From NCBI GenBank assembly GCA_009746045.1, contig RPFO01000706.1, forward strand, positions 1-55,000: 55,000 nucleotides of DNA, read 5' to 3'. The notes under the pieces were generated by a model. That model searched no databases. It had not been told where the DNA came from and was given only the letters and a program-made list of their open reading frames with translations. This DNA is from Mesostigma viride (lineage: Eukaryota; Streptophyta; Mesostigmatophyceae; Mesostigmatales; Mesostigmataceae). Positions 20,622-33,775 of this stretch are shown piece after piece. A program made the translations under genes and the position numbers. The first letter of the stretch is position 1, and each line of letters begins with the position of its first letter.

Positions 20622-23600
20622 GGTGCCTGAGGTGCTTCCAACGAGGGCACGCACGGCACAACTGCCCCAACAACGACTCCCTGGCCAACGGGGTGGATCT
20701 CTGCCCGGGCTGCTGGCACGCACGTCATCCCCTGGGGCCTCCAGGCAGCCGTTGCAACAGGCCTCGCTACCCAAATCAATGTGAGTTCACTCACCTTATG
20801 TACTCTGAGGATGATGATCTCATTACCATTGGGGATGGCAACCAGGGCATAATTGATTTTGAGGCAGCAACCTTACTGTCCTCCCAACACCCTGTTCTGG
20901 AACCTTACATAAAAGCACTAACCCCTACTGTTGACAACTCCATAGATATCAAGGAGCTTGCTCATCAGCTGCACCTAGCCATGGGTCATGAAACAGTGGC
21001 TGAGGAACTGGCCAGACGGCTGGGGGGTAGTAGCATGGGAAAACAACTCAGGAATGCAGTAAAACTGGCTAGACAACACTGTCAAGAATGTCAGTTCAAT
21101 AGCCCCAAACCTCAAAAATGGCATACTGCAACTCCTTCCACCAATAGGGGCATGATAGTGGGGGATGTGATGCACATCAACAAAGATGTCCAACCCTACC
21201 TGATCCTAAAAGACTCATGGTCCAGGTTCACAGTAATGGAACCCCTACCTGGCATGTCTGCAGGGCAGCTACGTGTTGCACTCATGATTGCTTTACCCAG
21301 ATTCTACCCAGTTGACAGAATTTTGCTTGATCAACAATTTTCTTGTCTGACTGACCTGGAAGGGTGTGAAGCAATAGAGATTGCTGGGCTGGAAGATCAT
21401 GAGGGTCAGGGGGTCATTGAAAGAACCATCAGATCTGTCAAAACCCTACTAGCCAAAAATCCTTCCAAGGATGCTACTTCAGGGGTCTATTGTGACAGGG
21501 CACTCTGGTGTCATGAAATGTGCACAACCCTAAACATGAGACCTGTCTTGCATGCCACGTGGGGTGAAGTAATCCCAGCAGGCCTGCAGGCAGGTGTATA
21601 TCCCCCAGAGGTGATAGCACTGTACAACACTGCACGTGCACAAACCTCAGCAAAACTGGCAGAAAAAGATAAAACCCATTCCAGGCCAGTATTCCAAAAA
21701 GGTGATCAAGTTCTCTATTACAAGGAAAACAGCTTTGGTAAGGTTGGAACTTGGCTAGGTCCAGTTACCATCCGTGGATTTACCAAAAACAGCAAGACCG
21801 TGGAGGTCAAGCACAATATCAATGGGAAGCGTCACAGGGTGAGCTGTCATAGAATTAAGAAGTATTATTCTCCCATGGCAGACGTGCCTGGGGAAGAGTC
21901 TTTAAGCATGGACTCACTACTTCTATCTGGCAACTCCAGCATGCCCAGCAGTAGCTCTGAGCCACCAATTACTGCTGTTGACAGCACCACAGCACCCTCT
22001 GTGAACCCTTCCACCCTCAGTGAAGCCAGGCCCACTTCACAACCTGGGGATTGCTTAACCAGGCACGAGGTAGCTGGGTTGGAAGCATTAGCTCAGCCCC
22101 AAGGCACCAAATTGTCTGCCAACCCTCCCGCTCTGAGGTCAAGATTGGCAGTCGCCTTGCAAGCATTACACAGGTCACATAAGCAACAAGCTGCTGTGGC
22201 CGCAGGGTTGGCAAAAGTCTCAGCTGTGTGCACTAGTCAGGACCCCTGGACCCTGGCAATAGACACTCAGGCACAGGTCAGTGTGATCAGTGCACAAGCC
22301 ATCCCTGGTCTTGAGATTGCACCTTCATTTTGGGCACGGGTGCAGGATTTCTCAGGCCAAAGCTCACTGGATGTAGTGGGACAAGTGATGCTCCCTATAC
22401 TTGGTATTCAGACACCCTTCCAGGTGGTGGAGGGGTACTCTGGTAACACCTTGTTGGGGGAACCTTTTGTATCCTATCCTGGGGTGCTTATCTCAGCTAA
22501 TGAGCTCAGTGTCACAGGGGTGGGTGCAGTTCCTCTGGACCACTTTAAAATCCCTCTCTCCAGTATTGTCCCTGGTATGGATGCTGTCATCAAGGCAGTC
22601 AACACTCAGTATGCACCAGGGGAGATCCCTGATCTGGACAAGTTAGTGCACAGCCAGTTCCTCCATCCCTCAGCCTTTGGGCTGGGTAAGTGGGACATAG
22701 CCATGCACTCACCCCACCAAATCTCCCACGTCATACAAGAATGCAAAACACAAAAAGGGTTTACCAAGTGGCTGATGGCCATTGTCCACCAAGCCAGGCA
22801 GGAATGGGTCCTGCCCAACCCCAAAAACCCTCAATACAAACCGCCTGTCACCCCTTCATGGGACGTGCCAGAGGGAGCCAAAAAGCTCAGATTAAAATTT
22901 GTTCTCAAACAAAAACCACAAAAAGTGGGCTCCCCAATCTTCCATGCCAGACCATGTGTCACAGAATTAAAGGGGACCTCCACACTGCCAAAAGGGGAAA
23001 CATACACACCTGGGCTGCAACAAACCTCACTCAGGATCATGCTCTCCCTCTTCCTCCACAACCTCAATGCAGGCCAAGACTATGTCTGCAAAGCCACTGA
23101 TATTAAAAGGGCCTTCCTCAGGGGGGACCCAGAAAAGGCTGAATCTGTGTGGAAAGGGAAGGTGTACGTGGTAGACACCCCAGCTGTGTGGAAACCTTAT
23201 ATTGATGAGCCCCACCTTATCATCAACATTGGGGTGGAAGGGCTTGTCAGTGCCCCAAAAATTTTCAGAGACTCAGCAGAGGAAGTATTCAAAAAGCTCA
23301 AGGCCACGTATGATGACCTGGACCCATGCTTTTTTGTTGTACCCACCCCCTCTGGACTGCTGTTCTTTGTGTGGCATGGAGATGACCAACTCATTTGTGG
23401 GCCTAGAGCTGAGGTGGAAACCTTTATTCAGCAGGTCCAGGAATCATATGAGATTGGCAAACAGGTGGAATTGAGCACAACCCCCATCCAGTTCTGTGGC
23501 ATCATGTTGCAGCTGCATAGGCAGCCAGATCAGTGGGTCTGCTCTCTCTCCCCTCCTGCAGAATATATCCAAGATTGTCTAGATCTGCTGCAGGACAACT

Positions 23601-24307
23601 ACCTCCCCTTACATATGTGTGCCACTGTTCAGGGCAAACTGGGGTGGTGGTCAGCCATCTGTGGGGCTCCCTTAGCTGTCATCAGCAGGGTCACCCATGA
23701 TGTTCTAGTCAAGATCAAATGCAGTCACATCAGGAAGTTGGTCAATGACTGTCCCCCCCTCATCCTCCATGGCCTGAATCTGATGGAAGACATCCACATC
23801 CAATGTGTCATGGACAGCTCCATGGAGAGCAGAACAATCAATCAGATGGGGGCACGGGAATCAGGGCTGTTTTTTCTCACCAACAGGTCAGATTACATGT
23901 CCCTCACTTCCTGGTACAGCAGGCTACACCGCAGAAAACCTGGCAGCAGCAACTCAGCTGAATGTCGTGCTGTGGTGTCTGCTGCATTGCATGCTCGTTC
24001 CCTGCAGCACATGCTCACCTGGCTACAAACCCAGGCAGGCAGCACATGCAATGTCATCTCACATCTCTATACTGACAGCCAATCTGTGATCAGTTTTCTA
24101 ACCAAGAAATCTGTCTCTGCTGCTGTCCACACTGACTTGGATTGGGTGATCCTCAAACAGGAGGCCACCTATTTTTCCAGCTGGACTCATGTGGATGATG
24201 AGGACAACCCAGCAGACGCTCTCACGAAGCTGCGGGATGCTGCTGGCCAACAGTACCAGCTCCTCTTTCAGAACATGAACCCCTATGATATCAGAGTCAG
24301 TGTTTGA
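20348..24307 (+). CDS. pol: retrotransposon pol polyprotein (zinc knuckle, integrase, protease-like, RT, RNase H)
   Basis: Open from the slippery G7 run; it has no early ATG, so expression by -1 frameshift is likely. Numbering from codon 20420: CCHC knuckle 69-82 (C69, C72, H77, C82). The integrase zinc region has H182, H190, C221 and C224. The integrase core has D249, D304 and E334 (GVIERTIR), with a 29-residue D-E gap instead of about 35. A basic SH3-like tail follows at about 425-485. An aspartic-protease-like segment lies at 610-690, with DTQAQVSVIS and LLGEPF; DTQ replaces the usual DTG/DSG. Reverse transcriptase spans about 815-1050, with D894 (ATDIKRAFLRGD) and HGDD at 986-989 in place of YVDD. 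RNase H spans about 1125-1270, with D1132, E1181, D1219 and ending DEDNPADALTK. Protease-like sequence after integrase is unusual for Copia. Confidence 0.88.
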
Positions 24308-24681
24308 ATAAATGACTGGCCATAGCACAGTACACAACCACCACACCCCCTTACCACAGCGATAGCTGCTGGGCGCCATAAAATTCAACACATTCGTTGT
24401 GGGGTGTGAGTGCTGGCTAGGTCAGATTTGTATCCATTTGCAGCTTGAGGACACAAGCTTTGTATCCATTTACTTAATGTGTGCTTCAGTACCTGGCCAA
24501 ACCAGCCAGCTGTGTACACCTTATTTAATGTGCAATATAACACCTGGCCAGAACAGCCAGCTGTAACCAACCTGGCTCAACCAGCCATGTCTCTTTTGTA
24601 CCCCTAATCAACTTAAAAACAATAACAATAATGTTGGGGGTGCAGACCTGCATTAAGAAATAAATAATAAAACAATACTGG
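24308..24681. other. retrotransposon 3' non-coding region
   Basis: The region between the pol stop and the 3' LTR. It contains three imperfect copies of a CTGGC...AACCAGCCA motif (about 24490-24590). A purine stretch (GTTGGGGGTG, about 24633) could serve as polypurine tract but is not adjacent to the LTR. No gene. Confidence 0.6.
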
Positions 24682-25154
24682 AGTTAGTCTCCATGCTTTG
24701 CTGTAGACTAAGTCTCAAAGGCATTGTGAATACAACGTATGAATAAGCCTTGTAAACCCACGTTGGTATGTGAATATAAATACCACGTGGGCTATGCAGA
24801 TAGGGATGCTAGTCGAGTCGCATACGTTTCCCTAGATAGGTACTTTGGGTACTGAGGTACGTGACAGATGTCAGTACCCAGTATACGTAGTGTCCTGTCA
24901 TTGGACGGTACTAGAGTATCCTAGATAGGGACCGTACTGCAGCGTGCATTGATTTGTGATCGCACGATGCAGTGACTAGGCAGCTACCTGTCATCGTGCG
25001 GCCTCGGGCCAACGGTCTGCACCCAACGGTCACTGGCGGCGCAGCCGGTGAGAGGAACGTTGATAAAGGGTAAACCTATTTTCTAATGAACCAAGCAATT
25101 CATTGCTCCAAGCTTTCAGTGTTCTCAAGCAATATATCCCACCGCATTCTAACT
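24682..25154 (+). repeat. 3' LTR of the Copia element
   Basis: A 473-bp copy of 17499-17970, ending CTAACT, followed by the duplicated target GGGGC. Confidence 0.92.
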
Positions 25155-25529
25155 GGGGCAGTCCTGTGGACCGGGGGCGGCGCGGCGCCACTGGCCTGTT
25201 GGTCAGTGGGCTGGCGTCCGCCACCCCACCTACGACTAGGTAGACGGTGGATACTTAGGGTTGTGGCGGGGCAACAACCACTCCTCTTTGCAGCTCCCAC
25301 CCACCCACCCTTGCTGCCATGAGGATGTTACAAAGCCCAGGTCCTCTTGACTGGCCCAGGTCCTTATGACTGGTATGATGTTTCGGCCCCTGTTGTGTGG
25401 CCTAGTTAGCTTAGAAACTGCAGATTCTTAGGTTAGCTAATGGCTTGGACGTGTGCCTAACACGCATTTGTAATAAACATGTTTCTCTGGCAGCCCCTCA
25501 CTCCAATGGAACTAAAGCAGCAATTGGAT
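25155..25529 (+). mobile_element. dispersed repeat S, copy 3, 3' part
   Basis: Remainder of the interrupted short form, including the diagnostic deletion junction with CCCACCCACCCACCC and the terminal AGCAGCAATTGGAT. The satellite follows at once. Confidence 0.8.
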
Positions 25530-28500
25530 CCACCGCGCACGCAAGGGGCAACTGCACACACACGTACATCCACCGCGCACGCAAGGGGCGGCTGCACACA
25601 CACGTACACACACCGCGCACGCAAGGGGCAACTGCACACACATGTACACACACCGCGCACGCTTGGGGCGGCTGCACACACACGTACCTACACCGCGCAC
25701 GCAAGGGCCGGCTGCACACACACGTACATACACCGCGCACGCAAGGGGCAACTGCACACACATGTACATACACCGCGCAACCACGGGGCGGCTGCACACA
25801 CACGTACATACACCGCGCACGCTTGGGGCAGCTGCACTCACATGTACACACACCGCGCACGCAAGGGGCGACTGCACACACATGTACATCCACCGCGCAC
25901 GCAAGGGCCGGCTGCACACACACGTACACACACCATGCACGCAAGGGCCGGCTGCACACACACGTACATCCACCGCGCACGCAAGGGGCGAGTGCACACA
26001 CACGTACACACACCGCGCACGCAAGGGGCGGCTGCACACACACGTACACACACCATGCACGCAATTGCCGGCATGCACACACACGTACATCCACCGCGCA
26101 CGCAAGGGGCAACTGCACACACATGTACACACACCGCGCACGCTTGGGGCAGCTGCACTCACATGTACACACACCGCGCACGCAAGGGCCGGCTGCACAC
26201 ACACGTACATACACCGCGCACGCAAGGGGCAACTGCACACACATGTACACACACCGCGCACGCAAGGGGCAACTGCACACACACGTACACACACCGCGCA
26301 CGCTTGGGGCGGCTGCACACACACGTACCTACACCGCGCACGCAAGGGGCGGCTGCACACACACGTACATCCACCGCGCACGCAAGGGGCAACTGCACAC
26401 ACATGTACACACACCGCGCACGCTTGGGGCAGCTGCACTCACATGTACACACACCGCGCACGCAAGGGGCGGCTGCACACACACGTACATCCACCGCGCA
26501 CGCAAGGGGCAACTGCACACACACGTACATCCACCGCGCACGCAAGGGGCGGCTGCACACACACGTACACACACCGCGCACGCAAGGGGCAACTGCACAC
26601 ACATGTACACAAACCGCGCACGCTTGGGGCGGCTGCACACACACGTACCTACACCGCGCACGCAAGGGGCGGCTGCACACACACGTACATACACCGCGCA
26701 CGCAAGGGGCAACTGCACACACATGTACATACACCGCGCACGCAAGGGGCAACTGCACACACATGTACACACACCGCGCACGCAAGGGGCAACTGCACAC
26801 ACACGTACACACACCGCGCACGCTTGGGGCGGCTGCACACACACGTACCTACACCGCGCACGCAAGGGGCGGCTGCACACACACGTACATCCACCGCGCA
26901 CGCAAGGGGCAACTGCACACACATGTACACACACCGCGCACGCTTGGGGCAGCTGCACTCACATGTACACACACCGCGCACGCAAGGGCCGGCTGCACAC
27001 ACACGTACATCCACCGCGCACGCAAGGGGCAACTGCACACACACGTACATCCACCGCGCACGCAAGGGGCGGCTGCACACACACGTACACACACCGCGCA
27101 CGCAAGGGGCAACTGCACACACATGTACACACACCGCGCACGCTTGGGGCGGCTGCACACACACGTACCTACACCGCGCACGCAAGGGGCGGCTGCACAC
27201 ACACGTACATACACCGCGCACGCAAGGGGCAACTGCACACACATGTACATACACCGCGCAACCACGGGGCGGCTGCACACACACGTACATACACCGCGCA
27301 CGCAAGGGGCAACTGCACACACATGTACACACACCGCGCACGCTTGGGGCGGCTGCACACACACGTACCTACACCGCGCACGCAAGGGGCGGCTGCACAC
27401 ACACGTACATACACCGCGCACGCAAGGGGCAACTGCACACACATGTACATACACCGCGCAACCACGGGGCGGCTGCACACACACGTACACACACCGCGCA
27501 CGCAAGGGGCAGCTGCACACACACGTACATACACCATGCACGCAAGGGGCTGCACACACACTTACACACACCTTGCACGCAAGGGCCGGCATGCACACAC
27601 ACTGGCATACACCGCGCACGCAAGGGGCGGCTGCACACACGTACATACACCGCGCACGCAAGGGGCGAGTGCACACACACGTACACACACCGCGCACGCA
27701 ATTAAGGGACGGCTGCACACACACGTACATACACCGCGCACGCAAGGGGCAACGGCACTCACATGTACATACACCATGCACGCAAGGGGCGGCTGCACAC
27801 ACACGTACACACACCATGCACGCAAGGAGCGACTTCACGCACAGGTACACACACCATGCACGCAAGGTTCGGCTGCACACACATGTACATCCACCGCGCA
27901 CGCAAGGGGCGGCTGCACACACATGTACATACACCATGCACGCAAGGGGCGGCTGCACACACATGTACATCCACCGCGCACGCAAGGGGCGAGTGCACAC
28001 ACACGTACACACACCGCGCACGCAAGAGGCGGCTGCACACACACGTACACACACCATGCACGCAATTGCCGGCATGCACACACACGTACATCCACCGCGC
28101 ACGCAAGGGGCAACTGCACACACATGTACACACACCGCGCACGCTTGGGGCAGCTGCACTCACATGTACACACACCGCGCACGCAAGGGCCGGCTGCACA
28201 CACACGTACATACACCGCGCACGCAAGGGGCAACTGCACACACATGTACACACACCGCGCACGCAAGGGGCAACTGCACACACACGTACACACACCGCGC
28301 ACGCTTGGGGCGGCTGCACACACACGTACCTACACCGCGCACGCAAGGGGCGGCTGCACACACACGTACATCCACCGCGCACGCAAGGGGCAACTGCACA
28401 CACATGTACACACACCGCGCACGCTTGGGGCAGCTGCACTCACATGTACACACACCGCGCACGCAAGGGGCGGCTGCACACACACGTACATCCACCGCGC

Positions 28501-31500
28501 ACGCAAGGGGCAACTGCACACACACGTACATACACCGCGCACGCAAGGGGCGGCTGCACACACACGTACACACACCGCGCACGCAAGGGGCAACTGCACA
28601 CACATGTACACACACCGCGCACGCTTGGGGCGGCTGCACACACACGTACCTACACCGCGCACGCAAGGGGCGGCTGCACACACACGTACATACACCGCGC
28701 ACGCAAGGGGCAACTGCACACACATGTACATACACCGCGCAACCACGGGGCGGCTGCACACACACGTACATACACCGCGCACGCTTGGGGCAGCTGCACT
28801 CACATGTACACACACCGCGCACGCTTGGGGCGGCTGCACACACACGTACCTACACCGCGCACGCAAGGGGCGGCTGCACACACACGTACATACACCGCGC
28901 ACGCAAGGGGCAACTGCACACACATGTACATACACCGCGCAACCACGGGGCGGCTGCACACACACGTACATACACCGCGCACGCAAGGGGCGGCTGCACA
29001 CATACGTACCTACACCGCGCACGCAAGGGCCGACTGCACACCCATGTACATCCACCGCGCACGCAAGGGCCGGCTGCACACACACGTACACACACCATGC
29101 ACGCAAGGGCCGGCTGCACACACACGTACATACACCGCGCACGCAAGGGGCGGCTGCACACACACGTACACACACCGCGCACGCAAGGGGCAGCTGCACA
29201 CACACGTACATACACCATGCACGCAAGGGGCTGCACACACACTTACACACACCTTGCACGCAAGGGCCGGCATGCACACACACTGCATGGCATACACCGC
29301 CCACGCAAGGGGCGGCTGCACACACGTACATACACCGCGCACGCAAGGGGCGGCTGCACACACACGTACATACACCGCGCACGCAATTAAGGGGAAACTG
29401 TCCACACATGGACATACACTGCGCACGGAAGGGGCGGCTGCATTAACACGTACATACACCGCGCACGCAAGGGGCGGCTGCACACACACGTACATACACC
29501 ATGCACGCAAGGGGCGGCTGCACACACATGTACATCCACCGCGCACGCAAGGGGCGAGTGCACACACACGTACACACACCGCGCACGCAAGGGGCGGCTG
29601 CACACACACGTACACACACCATGCACGCAATTGCCGGCATGCACACACACGTACATCCACCGCGCACGCAAGGGGCAACTGCACACACATGTACACACAC
29701 CGCGCACGCTTGGGGCAGCTGCACTCACATGTACACACACCGCGCACGCAAGGGCCGGCTGCACACACACTTACATACACCGCGCACGCAAGGGGCAACT
29801 GCACACACATGTACACACACCGCGCACGCAAGGGCCGGCTGCACACACACGTACATACACCGCGCACGCAAGGGGAAACTGCCCACACATGGACATACAC
29901 TGCGCACGCAAGGGGCGGCTGCATTAACACGTACATACACCGCGCACGCAAGGGCCGGCATGCACACACACGTACATACACCGCCCATGTAAGGGGCGGC
30001 TGCACACACACGTACACACACCATGCACGCAAGGGCCGGCATGCACACACAGTATACACACACCGCGCACGCAAGGGGCGGCTGCACACACACGTACATA
30101 CACTGCGCACGCAAGGGGCTGCTGCACACACACTTACACTCACCATGCACGCAAGGGGCGGCTGCACACACACGTACATACACCGCGCACGCAAGGGACG
30201 GCTGCACACACACGTACATACACCGCGCACGCAAGGGGCAACTGCCCGCACATGTACATCCACCGCGCACGCAATTAAGGGACGGCTGCACACACACGTA
30301 CATACACCGCCCACGCAAGGGGCAACGGCACTCACATGTACATACACCATGCACGCAAGGGGCGGCTGCACACACACGTACATACACCGCGCACGCAAGG
30401 GGCTGCTGCACACACACTTACACACACAATGCACGGAAGGGACGGCTGCACTCACATGTACACACACCATGCACGCAAGGGCCGGCTGCACACACACGTA
30501 CATACACCATGCACGCAAGGGGCTGCACACACACTTACACACCACCTTGCACGCAAGGGCCGGCATGCACACACACTGGCATACACCGCGCACGCAAGGG
30601 GCGGCTGCACACACGTACATACACCGCGCACGCAAGGGGCGAGTGCACACACACGTACACACACCGCGCACGCAATTAAGGGACGGCTGCACACACACGT
30701 ACATACACCGCGCACGCAAGGGGCAACGGCACTCACATGTACATCCACCATGCACGCAAGGGGCGGCTGCACACACACGTACACACACCATGCACGCAAG
30801 GGCCGGCATGCACACACACGTACATACACTGCGCACGCAAGGGGCAACTGCACACACACGTACACACACCATGCACGGAAGGGACGGCTGCACTCACATG
30901 TACACACACCATGCACGCAAGGGCCGGCTGCACACACACGTACATACACCATGCACGCAAGGGGCTGCACACACACTTACACACCACCTTGCACGCAAGG
31001 GCCGGCATGCACACACACTGGCATACACCGCGCACGCAAGGGGCGGCTGCACACACGTACATACACCGCGCACGCAAGGGGCGAGTGCACACACACGTAC
31101 ACACACCGCGCACGCAATTAAGGGACGGCTGCACACACACGTACATACACCGCGCACGCAAGGGGCAACGGCACTCACATGTTCATCCACCATGCACGCA
31201 AGGGGCGGCTGCACACACACGTACACACACCATGCACGCAAGGACAAGGATTCACACACATGTACACACACAAAGCACGCAAGGGGCTGCTGCACACACA
31301 CGTACATACACCGCGCACGCAAGGGGCGGCTGCACTCACATGTACACACACCACGCACGCAAGGGGCGGCTGCACACACACGTACATACACTGCGCACGC
31401 ACGGGGCGACTGCACACACATGTACATAAACCATGCACGCAAGGGGCGGCTGCACACACATGTACATACACCGCGCACGCAAGGGGCGAGTGCAAACACA

Positions 31501-33014
31501 TGTACATACACCGCGCACGCAAGGACAAGGATGCACACACATGTACATACACCGCGCACGCAAGGGGCGGCTGCACACACACGTACATACACCGCGCACG
31601 CAAGGGGCGAGTGCGCACACACGTACATACACCGCGCACGCAAGGGGCGGCTGCACACACACGTACATACACCGCGCACGCACGGGGCCAGTGCAAGCAC
31701 ATGTACATACACCATGCACGCAAGGGGCGGCTGCACACACATGTACATACACTGCGCACGCAAGGGGCGAGTGCAAACACATGTACATACACCGCGCACG
31801 CAAGGGGCAACTGCCCGCACATGTACATCCACCGCACACGCAAGGGGCGGCTGCACACACATGTACATACACCGCGCACGCAAGGGGCGGCTGCACACAC
31901 ACGTACATACACCGCGCACGCAAGGGGCGAGTGCGCACACACGTACATACACCGCGCACGCAAGGGGCGGCTGCACACACACGTACATACACCGCGCACG
32001 CAAGGGGCCAGTGCAAGCACATGTACATACACCATGCACGCAAGGGCCGGCATGCACAGAAACGTACATACACCGCGCACGCAAGGGGCTGCTGCACACA
32101 CACGTACACACACCATGCACGCACGGGGCGGCTGCACACACACGTACATCCACTGCGCACGCACGGGGCCGGCGACTGCACACACATGTACATAAACCAT
32201 GCACGCAAGGGGCGGCTGCACACACATGTACATCCACCGCGCACGCAAGGGGCGAGTGCAAACACATGTACATACACCGCGCACGCAAGGACAAGGATGC
32301 ACACACATGTACATACACCGCGCACGCAAGGGGCGGCTGCACACGCACGTACATACACCGCGCACGCAAGGGGCGGCTGCACACACACGTACATACACCG
32401 CGCACGCACGGGGCCAGTGCAAGCACATGTACATACACCATGCACGCAAGGGGCGGCTGCACACACATGTACATACACCGCGCACGCAAGGGGCGAGTGC
32501 AAACACATGTACATACACCGCGCACGCAAGGGGCAACTGCCCGCACATGTACATCCACCGCGCACGCAAGGGGCGGCTGCACACACATGTACACACACCA
32601 TGCACGCAAGGACAAGGATGCACACACATGTACACACACCATGCACGCAAGGGGCGGCTGCACACACACGTACACACACCGCGCACGCAAGGGGCGAGTG
32701 CAAACACATGTACATACACCATGCACGCAAGGACATGGATGCACACACATGTACACACACCATGCACGCAAGGGGCGGCTGCACACACACGTACATACAC
32801 AATGCACGGTTGGGGCGACGGCACTCACATGTACATACACCATGCACGCAAGGACAAGGATGCACACACATGTACATACACCGCGCACGCAAGGGGCGGC
32901 TGCACACACACGTACATACACCGCGCACGCAAGGGGCGAGTGCGCACACACGTACATCCACCGCGCACGCAAGGGGCGGCTGCACACACACGTACATACA
33001 CCGCGCACGCAATG
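25530..33014 (+). repeat. 40-bp satellite array, block 5
   Basis: The longest uninterrupted block, about 187 units. The first part (to about 29000) is dominated by GGCAAC and GGCGGC units arranged in 3- to 6-unit repeats. The last part (from about 31200) is dominated by other variants (GGACAAGGATG, GGCCAGTGCAAGC, GGCGAGTGCAAAC), so sequence families are regional. The open frames of up to about 1760 codons are rotations of a period not divisible by three and have no start, domain or codon signal supporting a protein. Its end CAATG (33010-33014) is the left target duplication of the next element. Confidence 0.92.
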
Positions 33015-33759
33015 TGTCAAGGACATGGTCCTTGTATTTGTACCCACCTGACCTGGCTAGATAGATAGAGGCTCTTGTACAGGAGCCACTGTTTTTTATC
33101 CCGTTGGATTTGGCCTACAAATGAGAAAGTTGTGGCCAGTTTTAGTAATCAGGGATTAGTACCTATGCCAAGTGGATCCTTATAGGCAGCTGACAAATCT
33201 GTCTATGTCAGCTGACCTATGACATGTCAGATGAGAATCTATGACAGGACAGTTGACTGATTGACATGTACACTGTGCATGTCAGATGTGGCGCTGATAT
33301 GTTCACGCCAGATTTACTTCATCATCATCAGATCACACACAGAGAGATCTTTTATTAAATAGTTAGATTACTGTGCAGCAGTTACAAGTTAAGACTGTAC
33401 ATCAGTTACAAGATAAGGCTGTACAGCAGTTACAAGATAAGATTTATTCTTGTCTAGATCTGATTGGTAGCCTGTACACTGACCTAACCTGATTGGTGGC
33501 CTGAGTATTACATGAGAATATTCCTAGGCACATTCCTAGCCAGCCAATCAGGTCATTCCAGTTTTCTGCCTGTGTTTTTTCCTCGAGTTAATAAAACAAC
33601 TGAGGAGCCTTGCCAAAGGTACTCCTCACTATCATTCTGCCTCAAACTGAGTCTCTGTCTCTTTGCTTCCATCCTCCATAGCCTGTACCTGCAAGGACAG
33701 GCACATTTGGGTTCCAATCACAAGCATTGTAGAAGGCAAACCCATTAGTTCTTTCAACA
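33015..33759 (+). repeat. 5' LTR of the non-autonomous Copia element
   Basis: Begins TGTCAAGGACATGG and ends TTCTTTCAACA. U3 contains three copies of CAGTTACAAG at 33379, 33403 and 33427, a 24-bp direct repeat that looks like an enhancer array. AATAAA lies at 33590-33595. Confidence 0.93.
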
Positions 33760-33771
33760 TGGTATCGGAGG
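33760..33771 (+). promoter_or_regulatory. primer binding site
   Basis: TGGTATCGGAGG directly follows the 5' LTR. It resembles the initiator-tRNA-Met primer site common in plant and algal Copia elements (TGGTATCAGAG type). Confidence 0.75.
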
Positions 33772-33775
33772 TTTG

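Larger units (their letters stand above)
17499..25154 (+). mobile_element. complete Copia-type LTR retrotransposon
   Basis: A 7.66-kb element with two near-identical LTRs, a gag-like region and a pol frame with integrase, protease-like, reverse transcriptase and RNase H segments. The target duplication is GGGGC (17494-17498 and 25155-25159). LTR ends are AGTTAG...CTAACT, a perfect 6-bp inverted pair, not the usual TG...CA. Integrase before reverse transcriptase places it with Ty1/Copia elements. LTR identity (one 1-bp indel seen) points to recent insertion, after the L-S repeats were already in place. No canonical primer binding site beginning TGG follows the 5' LTR, which is followed by TGAATTTTATTTG. 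Confidence 0.9.

Noticed and set aside
25445-33068. Very long open frames rich in His/Thr/Arg (plus) or Cys/Val (minus), up to about 1760 codons
   Set aside because: They are translations of a 40-bp satellite in all frames. The period rotates the phase every unit, overlapping frames are equally long on both strands, and no start context or domain supports coding.
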